Source: Luzula sylvatica
Lineage: Eukaryota; Streptophyta; Magnoliopsida; Poales; Juncaceae
Length of the DNA stretch: 64,000 nucleotides
Direction: 5' to 3'
Assembly (NCBI GenBank): GCA_946800325.1
Contig: OX326961.1
Location: forward strand, 38,500,543-38,564,542
Shown here: positions 1-10,201 of the stretch, one piece after another
How positions within the stretch are numbered: the first letter of the stretch is position 1
Layout of the letters: each line of letters opens with the position of its first letter
Program-made: the position numbers and the translations under genes
Notes under the pieces: generated by a model
What the model saw: the letters and a program-made list of their open reading frames with translations, nothing else
The model's database searches: none
What the model was told of the DNA's origin: nothing

Positions 1-3000
1 ACACACAACAAGATGTAAGTATAGCCAAAAGACGATGGAAACGGGCCCATGAAATCAATGCCCCAAACATCGAATGGTTCACACACATAGATTGAATTGA
101 GGGGCATTTGATTTCTACGGCTCAAGTTCCCCGTCTTTTGGCAATTTCCACAACCTTTCACAAAGTTTGCAACGTCTTTATGCAAGGTTGGCCAATAAAA
201 TCCACATTCTTGTACCTTGTGTGTGGTACGTGCAATACCGAAATGTCCACCACATTGTAATGTATGACAAAAGGAAAGGATAGATTGTACCTCATTTTGG
301 TGGACACATTTTCGAATTACTTGATCGGCACAAATGCGGAAAAGGATCGGGTCTTCCCAAACGTAGAATCGAGCGTTGCTTTTCATCTTATCGCGTTGTG
401 CCTTGGAGAAGCTCGGGGGAAAATTCTTCGTGACGATGTAGTTTGCAAGGTCGGCGTACCATGGCGCTTCGACTTGAGCCGCGAGAACGTGTTCCTCGGG
501 GAATTCCTCGCGAATCGGAACAAGATCTTCGATTTTCAATGGAAGCCGACTCAAATGATCCGCCACGAGATTCTCGCATCCCTTTTTGTCCTTGATCTCT
601 AGGTTGAATTCTTGAAGCAAAAGGATCCATCGAAGCAATCTCGATTTGCACTCCTTTTTCTTCATCAAGTGTCTCAACGCGCCGTGGTCCGAGAAGACTA
701 TCACCTTCGTACCTAAAAGATAAGAACGAAATTTCTCCAATGCAAACACAATTGCGAGGAGTTCCTTTTCGGTGGTGGTGTAGTTTCGTTGGGCATTGTC
801 GAGAGACTTGGAGGCGTAGGCGATGACGTGGGGGTCTTTTCCTTCTCGTTGGCCAAGTACCGCCCCCACACTCGTATCGCTTGCGTCACACATTATTTCG
901 AACGGTAGCTCCCAATTTGGTGACTTGATGATTGGCGCGGAGCAAAGCTTTTCCTTGAGATTGTCGAAAGCCTCCTTGCACTTTGCATTGAACTCGAATT
1001 TTGCATCTTTTTGGAGAAGTTGGCACATCGGTTGCGAGGTTTTCGAGAAGTCTTTGATGAAGCGCCTATAGAATCCTGCATGGCCGAGAAAGGATCGCAC
1101 GTCTTTCACCGTCCTTGGATACGGAAGCGTCTTGATTACGTCGATTTTCGCCTTGTCGACTTCCATTCCTTTCTCCGAGATTAAATGACCTAAAACAATT
1201 CCTTCGCTCACCATGAAGTGGCATTTCTCAAAATTCAAAACAAGGTTAGCTTCGATGCACTTTTCGAGTATTTGTGACAAGTGGCTTAGACATGATTCGA
1301 ATGAGTCACCAAATACCGAAAAGTCATCCATAAAAACTTCTATAAATTTGGAAATATAATCGGAGAAAATAGAAAGCATACACCTTTGGAAAGTACCCGG
1401 AGCATTGCATAGCCCGAATGGCATGCGTCGGTACGCGAAGGTACCAAACGGGCACGTGAAAGTGGTCTTCTCTTGATCTTCGGGTGCGACCGGTATTTGG
1501 AAATAGCCCGAAAATCCATCGAGAAAGCAATAGAATGGATTTCCCGCGAGTCTTTCTAACATTTGATCGATGAATGGAAGCGGAAAGTGATCCTTCTTTG
1601 TCGCCTTATTAAGCCTTCGATAATCGATGCAAACTCGCCACCCGTTTTGAACTCGAGTCGGTACTTGATCGCCTTCATCGTTCTCAACTATCGTCATCCC
1701 CGTTTTCTTCGGTACCACGTGTATTGGCGAGACCCATTTCGAATCGGCGATGGGGTAAATGATTCCGGCGTCGAGTAGCTTGATCACCTCTTTCTTTACA
1801 ACTTCCATCATTGGCGGATTGAGCCGCCTTTGTGGTTCTCGCGAAGGCTTAGCATCGTCCTCGAGGATAATGCGGTGTGTGCACATGGAGGGACTAATGC
1901 CCGGAATGTCCGCGAGTGTCCACCCGAATGCCTTCTTGTTCCGTTTTAGCACTTCAACGAGTTTCTCTTCTTGTTCCTTTGCTAGACTCGAGGCAATTAT
2001 CACCGGCAAGGTCTCCGCTTCATCGAGAAAAGCATACTTTAGTCCAATAGGTAATTTTTTCAATTCTAACCTTGGAGCTTGTTCGATTGAAGGTGGAGCT
2101 CTTTGCATCGGGATTTCGAGATCTCTTAGAAAAAGTGCTTGATATATGCTTCGTTCTTCTTCCAACTCCGACTCGATTTCGAATGTAGGATTGTCACATC
2201 CTTCAAATTCTTCGAACAAAGGGTTTGAGCTCCATTGAAAGTTTTCGAATGAGCTATCCATGACCTCTTGTACACAATCGTCGATCACGTCCATAGCACT
2301 TAAGTTGAGTGTACCTACAATGGGTTCCTTTAGTTTGTCAAAAATATTGAATTTGATTACCTCATCATCGAACTCCATCGTGAGCTCTCCCGCGTGTACA
2401 TCGATTTTTGTGCGCGCCGTCTTCAAAAATGGCCGTCCAAGGAGAATCGGGGTTGAATCGTTACTCCCCTCATTCATGTCCAACACGTAGAAATCCGCGG
2501 GGAAGTAAAGTCCATTCACCGTCACGATCACATCTTCGACTACTCCCACCGGCTTCGTCGTAGATCTATCGGCCAATTGAATTACTACTTGTGTATCGTC
2601 GAGAGGGCCGAGATCTAGGGTTTTGAAAACCGAGAAGGGCATTACATTGATGGATGCGCCTAAATCGAGCATGCATTTGGGTAACTCGTGTTGCCCAATT
2701 TTGCAAGGGATAGCGAACATCCCCGGATCTTTGTGCTTTTGGGGGAGTCTCAAAATCGCCGAAACACTCTCCCCCACACTAATCAACTCATCTCCTTTCG
2801 TCTTTCTTTTGTTCGTGCACAATGCCTTGAGATATTTTGCCAAACGAGGCACTTCTTTGATTGCTTCGAGTAGAGGAATGTTTACCTCCACTTTCTTTAA
2901 GATGGCAAGCACGTCGTTGTTCGATTCGATTGGCTTTGGGAGACGACTCGGGAAAGGTGGCTTGACTTGAGTCGATTTTGTTTCTAGTTCTTGAGTTGGT

Positions 3001-4541
3001 AACGTCGCGGCTTGAGTCGGACTCTTCTTCGGTATCGGTACCTCGAGCTCCTTTTCTTCTTGTACCTCCTTGCTCTTCGAACTTTCTCCCACCTCTTTAC
3101 CGCTTCGGAGCGATATTGCGTTCACATGCCTTTGCTCGGAAGGGGCCAAAGATTGAGATTGGAGTCGAGATGTACCTTGGGATTCGATTATGTTTACTCG
3201 AGTGGCAATTTGATTGATTTGAGTCTCCAAGTTGCCCACATGGCGATTCGTGTTCGAAACTTCTTGCCTTACACTTGAGATCTCTTGCTTCAATTCTTGC
3301 TTAAATTCTTGCTTCATCGTTTCCATGTTTTTATTGATACCTTGCAACATTTCCATTATCGTTTTCATGTCTTGATTTGGTTCTTGTGTTTGGGTTGGTT
3401 TATGAATCGCTTGAGTCGCATTTGGGTGTTGGTACGTGGCTGGTTTTGCGACCGCTTGTCGGTAAGGATCGGGTTGAGCATTGTTTGGATTCGACCAACT
3501 AAAGTTAGGATGGTTGCGGAGATTCGGATTATACGAATTTGAAGCGTCAAATTTCTTGTAAACGGCATTTGCATCTTCGATCACACTCGGGCATTCATCG
3601 GTGTGGTGGGTATTTGCGAGGCAAACCCCACATTTTTTCGTTTCCTCCTTGCCCAAAGCCTTCATGATGATCTCGAGCTTGTCGTTAAGCATGTCGACAT
3701 TGAGGTCGCTACACGCGTTAACTCGGTATTCGACGTTCCTTCTTGATTGAGAATTGGTTGCCATCACTTCGAGTAGCTTCTTAATTTCTTCGAGGTCTTT
3801 GTTCGCGATACTTCCCCCCGCGGATGCGTTGAGGAATTGGTTCTCCGAGTATCCTAGCCCGTTAATGAATTGTTCGTAGAGGAATTGGACCGCGACATTG
3901 TGGCTTGGGCATTCTTCCTTCAAACGCATGAATCGATCGTAGTATTCGTGGAATGTTTCGTTTGGTTTTTGCGTTATTGCCAAAAGTTCTCGCCTTATAG
4001 CCGCCAATCGAGAGGCCGAAAAGTACCTCTCCTTGAAGAGGGTTGCTACTTCGTTGAATGCGAGAGGGCCTCTAAGCGCGTAGAACCAATCTTTCGGTCC
4101 TTCACCTAATGAGTAAGGAAAAAGAAGAAGAAGAATGTCACTAAAAGCTTCATAATTCGAATATATGTTTAGTTGAATCTTGAAATCTTTTAAGTGTTTA
4201 TGAGGGTTTTCCGTGGCTTTTCCATGAAAAATAGGCAATGAGCCTATAATGCTCGGATCCGCTTTGAAATTCGGAATATTGGGCCTAATAAAATTATAAT
4301 TATCCTCCACATTTCCAGGTGCTACTAATTCTCTCAAGGTTTTTGGCCTTGGAGCTCTTGTTTCATCACCCATATTTGAATTTAAATGAGTAGAGAAAGA
4401 AGAAAAAGTTTGAGTTTGAAGTTGAGGTTCGTCTTGATCTTCTTGTGTCGGTTCCTTGCTCTTCTTAGAGCTCTTGTTCCTTCTTTCGATTTCCTTGACA
4501 AATGGAAGTAATTCGCCTTTTCGTGATCTTGTGTTGTGCAT
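1..4541 (-). CDS. Athila-type Ty3/gypsy gag-pol polyprotein, C-terminus outside window
   Basis: Retrotransposon polyprotein: capsid, protease, reverse transcriptase, RNase H and the start of integrase, used for cytoplasmic particle assembly, reverse transcription and integration. Start chosen at the ATG read leftward from 4541, about 110 bp inside the primer site. Seen in order: gag with a CX2CX4HX4C zinc knuckle beginning near codon 304; protease active site DLGAS at about codon 626; RT with RMPFGLCNAPGTFQR and the catalytic FMDDFSVFG (aspartates near codons 1072-1073); RNase H with DASDTSVGAVLG and YASKSLDNAQRNYTTTEKEL; integrase HHCC finger and GIDFMGPFP (first catalytic Asp near codon 1496). 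Knuckle, protease, RT and integrase landmarks are all in one register, and I saw no stop in the stretches I translated, so at least 1,513 codons appear open. The RT wording and the tRNA-Asp primer site point to the Athila lineage. The rest of integrase, any env-like region and the 3' LTR lie outside. Confidence 0.93.
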   Translation of the reverse strand, partial: MHNTRSRKGELLPFVKEIERRNKSSKKSKEPTQEDQDEPQLQTQTFSSFSTHLNSNMGDETRAPRPKTLRELVAPGNVEDNYNFIRPNIPNFKADPSIIGSLPIFHGKATENPHKHLKDFKIQLNIYSNYEAFSDILLLLFPYSLGEGPKDWFYALRGPLAFNEVATLFKERYFSASRLAAIRRELLAITQKPNETFHEYYDRFMRLKEECPSHNVAVQFLYEQFINGLGYSENQFLNASAGGSIANKDLEEIKKLLEVMATNSQSRRNVEYRVNACSDLNVDMLNDKLEIIMKALGKEETKKCGVCLANTHHTDECPSVIEDANAVYKKFDASNSYNPNLRNHPNFSWSNPNNAQPDPYRQAVAKPATYQHPNATQAIHKPTQTQEPNQDMKTIMEMLQGINKNMETMKQEFKQELKQEISSVRQEVSNTNRHVGNLETQINQIATRVNIIESQGTSRLQSQSLAPSEQRHVNAISLRSGKEVGESSKSKEVQEEKELEVPIPKKSPTQAATLPTQELETKSTQVKPPFPSRLPKPIESNNDVLAILKKVEVNIPLLEAIKEVPRLAKYLKALCTNKRKTKGDELISVGESVSAILRLPQKHKDPGMFAIPCKIGQHELPKCMLDLGASINVMPFSVFKTLDLGPLDDTQVVIQLADRSTTKPVGVVEDVIVTVNGLYFPADFYVLDMNEGSNDSTPILLGRPFLKTARTKIDVHAGELTMEFDDEVIKFNIFDKLKEPIVGTLNLSAMDVIDDCVQEVMDSSFENFQWSSNPLFEEFEGCDNPTFEIESELEEERSIYQALFLRDLEIPMQRAPPSIEQAPRLELKKLPIGLKYAFLDEAETLPVIIASSLAKEQEEKLVEVLKRNKKAFGWTLADIPGISPSMCTHRIILEDDAKPSREPQRRLNPPMMEVVKKEVIKLLDAGIIYPIADSKWVSPIHVVPKKTGMTIVENDEGDQVPTRVQNGWRVCIDYRRLNKATKKDHFPLPFIDQMLERLAGNPFYCFLDGFSGYFQIPVAPEDQEKTTFTCPFGTFAYRRMPFGLCNAPGTFQRCMLSIFSDYISKFIEVFMDDFSVFGDSFESCLSHLSQILEKCIEANLVLNFEKCHFMVSEGIVLGHLISEKGMEVDKAKIDVIKTLPYPRTVKDVRSFLGHAGFYRRFIKDFSKTSQPMCQLLQKDAKFEFNAKCKEAFDNLKEKLCSAPIIKSPNWELPFEIMCDASDTSVGAVLGQREGKDPHVIAYASKSLDNAQRNYTTTEKELLAIVFALEKFRSYLLGTKVIVFSDHGALRHLMKKKECKSRLLRWILLLQEFNLEIKDKKGCENLVADHLSRLPLKIEDLVPIREEFPEEHVLAAQVEAPWYADLANYIVTKNFPPSFSKAQRDKMKSNARFYVWEDPILFRICADQVIRKCVHQNEVQSILSFCHTLQCGGHFGIARTTHKVQECGFYWPTLHKDVANFVKGCGNCQKTGNLSRRNQMPLNSIYVCEPFDVWGIDFMGPFPSSFGYTYILLC

Positions 4542-4651
4542 AAAGTTTTCTTCCTTCACCTAGATTGTCACAAAAGAAACAAAGAAGTGAGTAAACAAAT
4601 TTATGAATTTAAATCTCAAGTTTCGATCTAAAATATTGACTTAAACACCGC

Positions 4652-4669
4652 TCCCCGGCAGCGGCGCCA
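4652..4669 (-). other. Primer binding site, tRNA-Asp type
   Basis: On the minus strand the sequence reads TGGCGCCGCTGCCGGGGA. It matches the 3' end of plant tRNA-Asp with about one mismatch to the usual Athila primer site TGGCGCCGTTGCCGGGGA (from memory). It lies two bases inside the LTR boundary, exactly where minus-strand DNA synthesis should be primed, and so fixes the orientation of the element and the 3' edge of the LTR. Confidence 0.9.
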
Positions 4670-4849
4670 TTTGATGAGCGGGTTTTTGGCGTGTAAAATA
4701 TCGTTGTGGTAAAAACCCCGAACAATCAACAAAATTTGTAATCTAAGTTTGTACAGTGGCAAATGTATAGATTCGTTCCACGGGGAGCAATTGCGTCAAA
4801 ATTTGGATCAAAATGGATGAGAAATAACGAAGAAAATTCAGAGAAGATA

Positions 4850-5191
4850 GTCCGTTACAACGGAAGTAAGTTCCGTTACAACGGACTTGAGTGAAAATTC
4901 TGGCGCTAAGTGTGAGATGAACGTCCGTTACAACGGATGAAACTACGTTATAACGCACTAAACTGGTCCGTTATAACGAACAGTGGTTGCGTTGCAACGG
5001 ATTGGTTAATCCGTTACAACGGACCGAGATGTCCGTTACAACGCACTTGTATTGAGCCTCTTGCGTGAAAATCCTCACTAGTCCGTTACAACGGACATGT
5101 ATGTGCGTTACAACGGAAGTATAACCAACTGAATATTAAAGGACCAACCGTCCAGTCCGTTGTAACGCAAATTGTGTCCGTTATAACGGAA
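4850..5191. repeat. Array of 12 CCGTTRYAACGG-type palindromes inside the Athila LTR
   Basis: Twelve copies or near-copies of a palindrome-like 12-mer with sides CCGTT and AACGG and a core of AT, AC, GC or GT. Flanks are usually G or T on the left and A or C on the right. Some copies have one side altered to GCGTT or AACGCA. Spacing is irregular, roughly 15-50 bp. The half-site AACGG is the core of the plant MYB3R-bound MSA element; that link is an inference, not shown here. Confidence 0.85.
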
Positions 5192-5830
5192 GTAGTTCTG
5201 GAATTAAGTTTGAGATTTGAATTGGGAGCAGTTTGATGGTTTGTTTTGGGATTGAATTAATGGAAATTTGAACTAAGTTTAAGGCAGAAATTGAGAGCAA
5301 AAGATCAAGTGAAAGAACAAGTTTAGAACAAAGATTTGATTCAAGTAAACAAGAAACTAAAGATTCATTAAACCGAGAATTCTTTACACAACAAAATCCA
5401 ATCAAACAACAATTAATCAAGTAATTTGAAAAGGAGTACACCTAGTTGAGAAAGCCTCGAAGTGAAGCTCCTTGTCTCCTTGCCTCGTACCGAAAAATCC
5501 TTGCTCCTTGTCTCGAGAGTGATGGATTGTACCGAAGGGATGAAGCTCCCTTGTCTCGGATCGCAATCACCTCGAAGAAACTTGAATCGAGTCACGGCAC
5601 TTCTTCTCAAATCCACCGTAGGGAATAGCTCCTTGTCACGGCCCGATCTTCGAAGGATGAGAAGGATTTGTCGAAGGGATGAGCTCCCTTGTCTCGACTA
5701 GTCCTTGAGAGATTTTTCTTGATTGATCTTGAAGTATCTTGAAGGATCTTGATTGTGCTTGGAAAAGAGAGAGGGAGAGAGAGAGTAAAAAGGGTAAAAA
5801 GAGTGTTCCAAACTCGTGGCCCTTGTGGTC

Positions 5831-5839
5831 ATATTTATA
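5831..5839 (-). promoter_or_regulatory. TATA box of the Athila LTR
   Basis: Minus-strand TATAAATAT inside GCTATAAATATGACC. The homologous place in the second LTR (25,336) also carries TATAAATA, so the box is conserved. The transcript would run leftward through the palindrome array into gag. Confidence 0.6.
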
Positions 5840-6250
5840 GCACTCACGGAGTCTTCTTATTGGCCACGAGTTGGTGAAGAGGATTGAGGGTAATGAGGTA
5901 ATTTCCATCAAAGGTAGGTGGGCTGGATAAGGGCTAAGGATTGAGTGGTTTTCGTATAAACTTGTGTGTAAGTTTTCATCATGATGATTGTTTGCCTCCC
6001 GTCTCATTTATGTACCGAATATATCGGTGTAATATATCATTTTCACTCCTCTTGACGTGTTGGAGACAACTACACTCTCCAAATTCCCAGAAATTCCTTC
6101 TAATTCCTGTAATTAAGCAGTAAAACACACTTAGTGAAGAAATATTCATGTTATCTCAAATATGATTAATAAAGTATATAGAATTGTTCTTCACAAGGGC
6201 TAAAATCCCCAAATTAAGCATTAATTTTGTGCCTTATTTGCCTCACATCA

Positions 6251-7060
6251 CGGTACTAGCAAAAAATTTAGATCGACCATAATATTGATCTCTTTGTTGC
6301 TATAATATTTACAAATGTATATTCCAATTATTTATATTTCAAATAAGACTATATCCTTAATATTTCATATTTCGTTTTAAAAAATTCTTGACATGTTTTT
6401 TTGAAATAAAATCTTCCCTTCTCAATCTAAAATTTATAACATTTAAAAGGGAATTAAAAATTAAAATCTCGTGATCTCTATTCTACCTCATAACAAGCAA
6501 CAAATTCTGGGGGGCTATTTATGTGGAGGCCTAGCAGCTACTTTCCATAAATTATAGTTATCACCTTGTCGCGTGCCCGTCTCAGAAGCCGTTATGTTCA
6601 TTGACGGCGCTAGTATGGTTATTTTACGTGTATAACCTTCAAAACAAATTATATAATTGAACTTCTTAATTTTTCCACCGTTGATATTTTTAAGACTCGA
6701 TCCAACGGCTCAGATTTCCCAGATCATTTTTTATTCCAAAACCCTAGTTTAGTATAAAAAAACACCGCGTCAAATTCAATGGAGAATAATATGAGGTAAA
6801 GAAACTAGTTTTCTGTTTTCTTATGTTAGTAGAGTCTGTTAAGGAAAGGAACAATTTATTTATCCTTTAGTCCTTCTACATGTATAAACTCTTTGCATAG
6901 ACGCCCCTTTTTCTAATTAAATTACCTACAAGCCCTCTTATTCAAACATATATACGCAACGAAGAACCATTCTGCCTTATTCCTCTTCTCTCCGATCTCT
7001 CTTTATTTTTAACTTCTACAAATCCAAAACAACTCTGTTTCAAAATTTCGAACAAAAGAG
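6251..7060 (+). promoter_or_regulatory. Upstream region of the dicarboxylate carrier gene
   Basis: AT-rich single-copy-looking DNA between the Athila LTR and the carrier start codon. A TATATA at 6949-6954 lies about 110 bp before the ATG and is the best core-promoter candidate. A second AT-rich box (GTATAAAAAA) lies near 6755. CT-rich 5' leader sequence follows near 6,975-7,005. The LTR has brought a retrotransposon edge to within 1 kb of the gene. Confidence 0.4.
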
Positions 7061-8083
7061 ATGGGTGTGAAGGGATTTGTAGAAGGAGGAATCGCCTCCA
7101 TTGTTGCGGGTTGTTCGACTCATCCTTTCGATCTAATCAAAGTAAGAATGCAGCTCCAAGGCGAAACGCCACAAACCGCTCTGAAACCCGCTCTTTCTTT
7201 CCATAACAGCACCAGCATGCCCTTCCAAGTGCCTCTCAAGCCTGGTCCCGTCAGTGTCGGAGTTCAAATTTTCCGGTCAGAAGGAGCCGCTGGACTTTTC
7301 TCCGGCATTTCCGCCACCGTACTGCGGCAAACTCTGTACTCCACCACCCGCATGGGTCTTTATGATATTCTCAAGAAAAAATGGTCTCCAAATGGAGATG
7401 GCATGTCTCTTCCAGTGACACATAAAATCTTGGCCGGTTTGATCGCCGGAGGCGTCGGGGCGGCAGTTGGAAACCCTGCTGACGTGGCAATGGTGAGAAT
7501 GCAGGCTGATGGACGATTACCCGTAAATGAAAGAAGAAATTATAGAAGTGTTGCAGATGCAATCAGAAGCATGGTACAGTATATATAGGATTCTTTACAT
7601 GCATAACCCTGTAATATATCAAAATATGAAATTTACAGTTGTAAATTGTTATAGGTGAGAGAAGAAGGCGTGAAGAGTCTATGGACCGGGTCTGCGCTCA
7701 CCGTGAACCGAGCCATGATAGTCACTGCTTCGCAATTGGCTACGTACGATCAAGCAAAAGAGGCGATACTGAATTATAGGGGAAAAGAATCCGATGGGTT
7801 CGGAACTCACGTGGCAGCGAGTTTCACTGCCGGCATGGTGGCGGCAGTGGCGTCGAATCCGGTGGACGTGGTGAAAACTAGGGTTATGAATATGAGGGCG
7901 GAGAACGGGGTTAAACCTTATTCAGGGGCGATTGATTGCTTGACGAAGACGGTGAGTAAAGAAGGGTTAATGGCGCTTTATAAAGGGTTTATTCCCACCG
8001 CGACGAGACAAGGGCCGTTCACTGTCGTGCTTTTCGTGACGCTTGAGCAGGTGAGGAAAGTCTTTAATGGCGTTGATTTTTAG
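7061..8083 (+). CDS. DIC: Mitochondrial dicarboxylate carrier (DIC / UCP5-type), two exons
   Basis: Inner-mitochondrial-membrane carrier exchanging dicarboxylates such as malate and oxaloacetate for phosphate or sulfate (known for the family). Exons 7061-7573 and 7655-8083 around an 81-bp intron (GTACAG...TATAG, phase 0) encode 313 residues, the usual length. The three mitochondrial-carrier signatures are visible: PFDLIK at residue 22, PADVAMVRMQADGRLP from 139 and PVDVVKTRV from 240, one per two-helix repeat. The N-terminus MGVKGFVEGGIASIVAGCST and the C-terminus PFTVVLFVTLEQVRKVF closely resemble Arabidopsis DIC1-3 from memory. Joining at the intron restores the conserved SM-VREEGVKSLW stretch, which supports the splice sites. 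The start is the first ATG after the CT-rich leader. No frameshift seen. Arabidopsis DIC genes are, as I recall, intronless, so the intron is a small oddity. Which paralogue (1, 2 or 3) it is cannot be decided. Confidence 0.93.
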
Positions 8084-8639
8084 AGGGGTTCTAATTGAGA
8101 TGGATTTGTATCTATGAAACTAGAAGGGTTTATTTTGTTAATTTGAATTTGGAAATGGGTTTTGTTTGATTATGCTTTTGGGCTGTTTGGGCTTTTGTAA
8201 CTTTGAACGGTCATGTTGGATTAACTGGGATAAAAGGATTTATTAAACTAGTTTGTTAATTTGTTATTTTTCATATATTTGTCCGTTTATAACTTAGTTT
8301 TTATTTTGTTTTTGTGTTTTTTTAAAAATGATTTTTGATCATGCTGATAAACTATTAATGATATAACGGAATGAGTGCTACCTCATAATTTGCCTTCAAA
8401 GATATAATTTTTGTCAGAATGGTCTCTCCCATCTGAGTAGGTCTTGAAGATTTTTTTTTTTTTTTTTTTTGCATTTTTTAGAAAAATAAAGAAGGCTCAT
8501 AAATTCACGTTTAATTTCAATAATGAAATTATAAATCTTAATATGTCCCTTATACTCAGGTTTCACAAATAACATATACAATCCACATACAAGAAAAAAA
8601 ATTCCTAGATATATGACTAATTCATAATTAAGAATCTTA
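8084..8639. other. 3' flank of the carrier gene
   Basis: AT-rich, no gene recognised. A 20-base T run sits at 8451-8470. T-rich sequence directly after the stop codon is compatible with a 3' UTR and polyadenylation region. Confidence 0.4.
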
Positions 8640-8906
8640 GGGGCCGTTTGGCAAGCGGAATTAGTAGAGTGCAATTGGATTATAAGGTGGAGGAGAAAAA
8701 AGTTCTGGAATTTGTAATTCCACAGTTTGTTTGGATGTCCGAATTATAAGATGTTGGAAAATATAATTCTTCGTTTGGATGGTTAGAAAAATTCTGGAAT
8801 TTCATTATTGAAAATATAGAACAAATGTTTGATTAAAATTAATACAATATAATAGTATTATCATATAATATTAAGTTATTATAATATTATTGTTATTATG
8901 TTATTA

Positions 8907-9000
<94 letters not shown>

Positions 9001-9042
9001 ATGTTATAATATTATTATGATTAATTGTTATTGTTATTATTA

Positions 9043-9080
<38 letters not shown>

Positions 9081-9144
9081 GTTGTTGTTGTTGTTGTTGT
9101 TGTTGTTATGGTATTATAATACTATATTATTATAATGTTATAAA

Positions 9145-9204
<60 letters not shown>

Positions 9205-9694
9205 GTTGTTGTTGTTGTTGTTGTTATTATTATTATATTATATTATTATTATAATATTATTTTTGTAATCAAATTAGTTTAAATAAATAAATAATATGAT
9301 TATAATATAAAATTATTAAAATATAAAATCATCATAATATTATAATATATTATATGACAATATATATTCATAATACTAATATTAATATTAATATTAAAAT
9401 ATTGTAAATAATACTAATATATTAATATTTTTATATTAATGCTATTATATTAGCATATTCATATAATATACTATTATAATATTAACATACTAATATTACT
9501 AATATATTAATATTATTAATATTAATAATACATTTATATTAATAATAATAATATAATATATTAACATTACATAAGATATTAAAATAATATTAATATAATA
9601 TTGGTATTATTATTATAATATTATTTCAATATTAATTAATATTATATTAATAATAATATTAATCATTAATAATAATATATTAATATTAATATTG

Positions 9695-9744
<50 letters not shown>

Positions 9745-10201
9745 TTAATATATAAGAATTATATTATAATAATTATAATATAATATTATAGAATATAATA
9801 TATTATAATAATAATAATATTTCTATGTTATTATTATATTATTTTTATAAATATAATAATATAATAATTTTCTTTATAAATATACATATAGTATTATATT
9901 AATTATATATATCTAATATAATTATTATGTGGGACTATTATTATATATTATTATGATAATATGTAATATTATATTAATTATACAAATTTGATCATTATAA
10001 TATAATTATTTCTTGATTATAATTTTTCCTCCACCTTGCCACTCCTCAAATTTGAGGAATCAATATTTGTTACTTTTGTGGAATTAGAAGATTCCTAGAG
10101 AAATATAATTCCAATAGTTTTTGCAACCAAACAAGGAATTATGTGAGAATGGAAATATATAATTCCATTCCATACCAAATTCCATGCTCCCAAACATGCC
10201 C
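8640..10201. mobile_element. PIF/Harbinger-like non-autonomous element filled with (TTA)n
   Basis: The left end GGGGCCGTTTGGCAAG follows TTA (8637-8639). The right end, read inward on the minus strand, is GGGCATGTTTGGGAGC and is followed by TTA (10202-10204). A 3-bp TTA target duplication with GGG-type termini is the PIF/Harbinger hallmark. Subterminal sequences are full of GGAATT/AATTCC words, as in many plant elements that begin GGGCCTGTTTGG. There is no transposase frame. The interior from about 8,880 to 10,010 is almost wholly A and T. Related left ends occur at 10,733 and 19,287. Confidence 0.55.
8905..9245. repeat. (TTA)n / (TTG)n microsatellite block
   Basis: Long nearly perfect TTA tracts at about 8,912-9,000, 9,045-9,080 and 9,147-9,203 with embedded TTG runs. 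A further TTA tract lies near 9,692-9,745. The open frames here only encode homopolymers of Tyr, Cys or Leu and are not genes. Confidence 0.9.

Larger units (their letters stand above)
4672..6250 (-). mobile_element. 5' LTR of the Athila-type element (about 1.58 kb)
   Basis: Sense strand is minus. It starts TGATGTGAGGC at 6250 and ends CGCTCATCA at 4672, giving matched TGATG...CATCA termini, with the primer site directly inside. The length fits Athila LTRs. It holds a TATA-like box, a short GA-rich leader tract near 5767-5786 and a palindrome array. Its sense start lies about 810 bp upstream of the carrier gene's ATG, and LTR transcription would run away from that gene. A related LTR lies at 24,928-26,615 in the opposite orientation. 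The target duplication cannot be tested because the other end is outside the window. Confidence 0.88.

Noticed and set aside
388..1081. Short frames on both strands in the left 4.5 kb as separate genes
   Set aside because: They lie in other registers of the gag-pol frame, whose domains are clear.
9017..9205. Open frame of Tyr/Cys/Leu runs
   Set aside because: Pure translation of TTA/TTG microsatellite; no gene.
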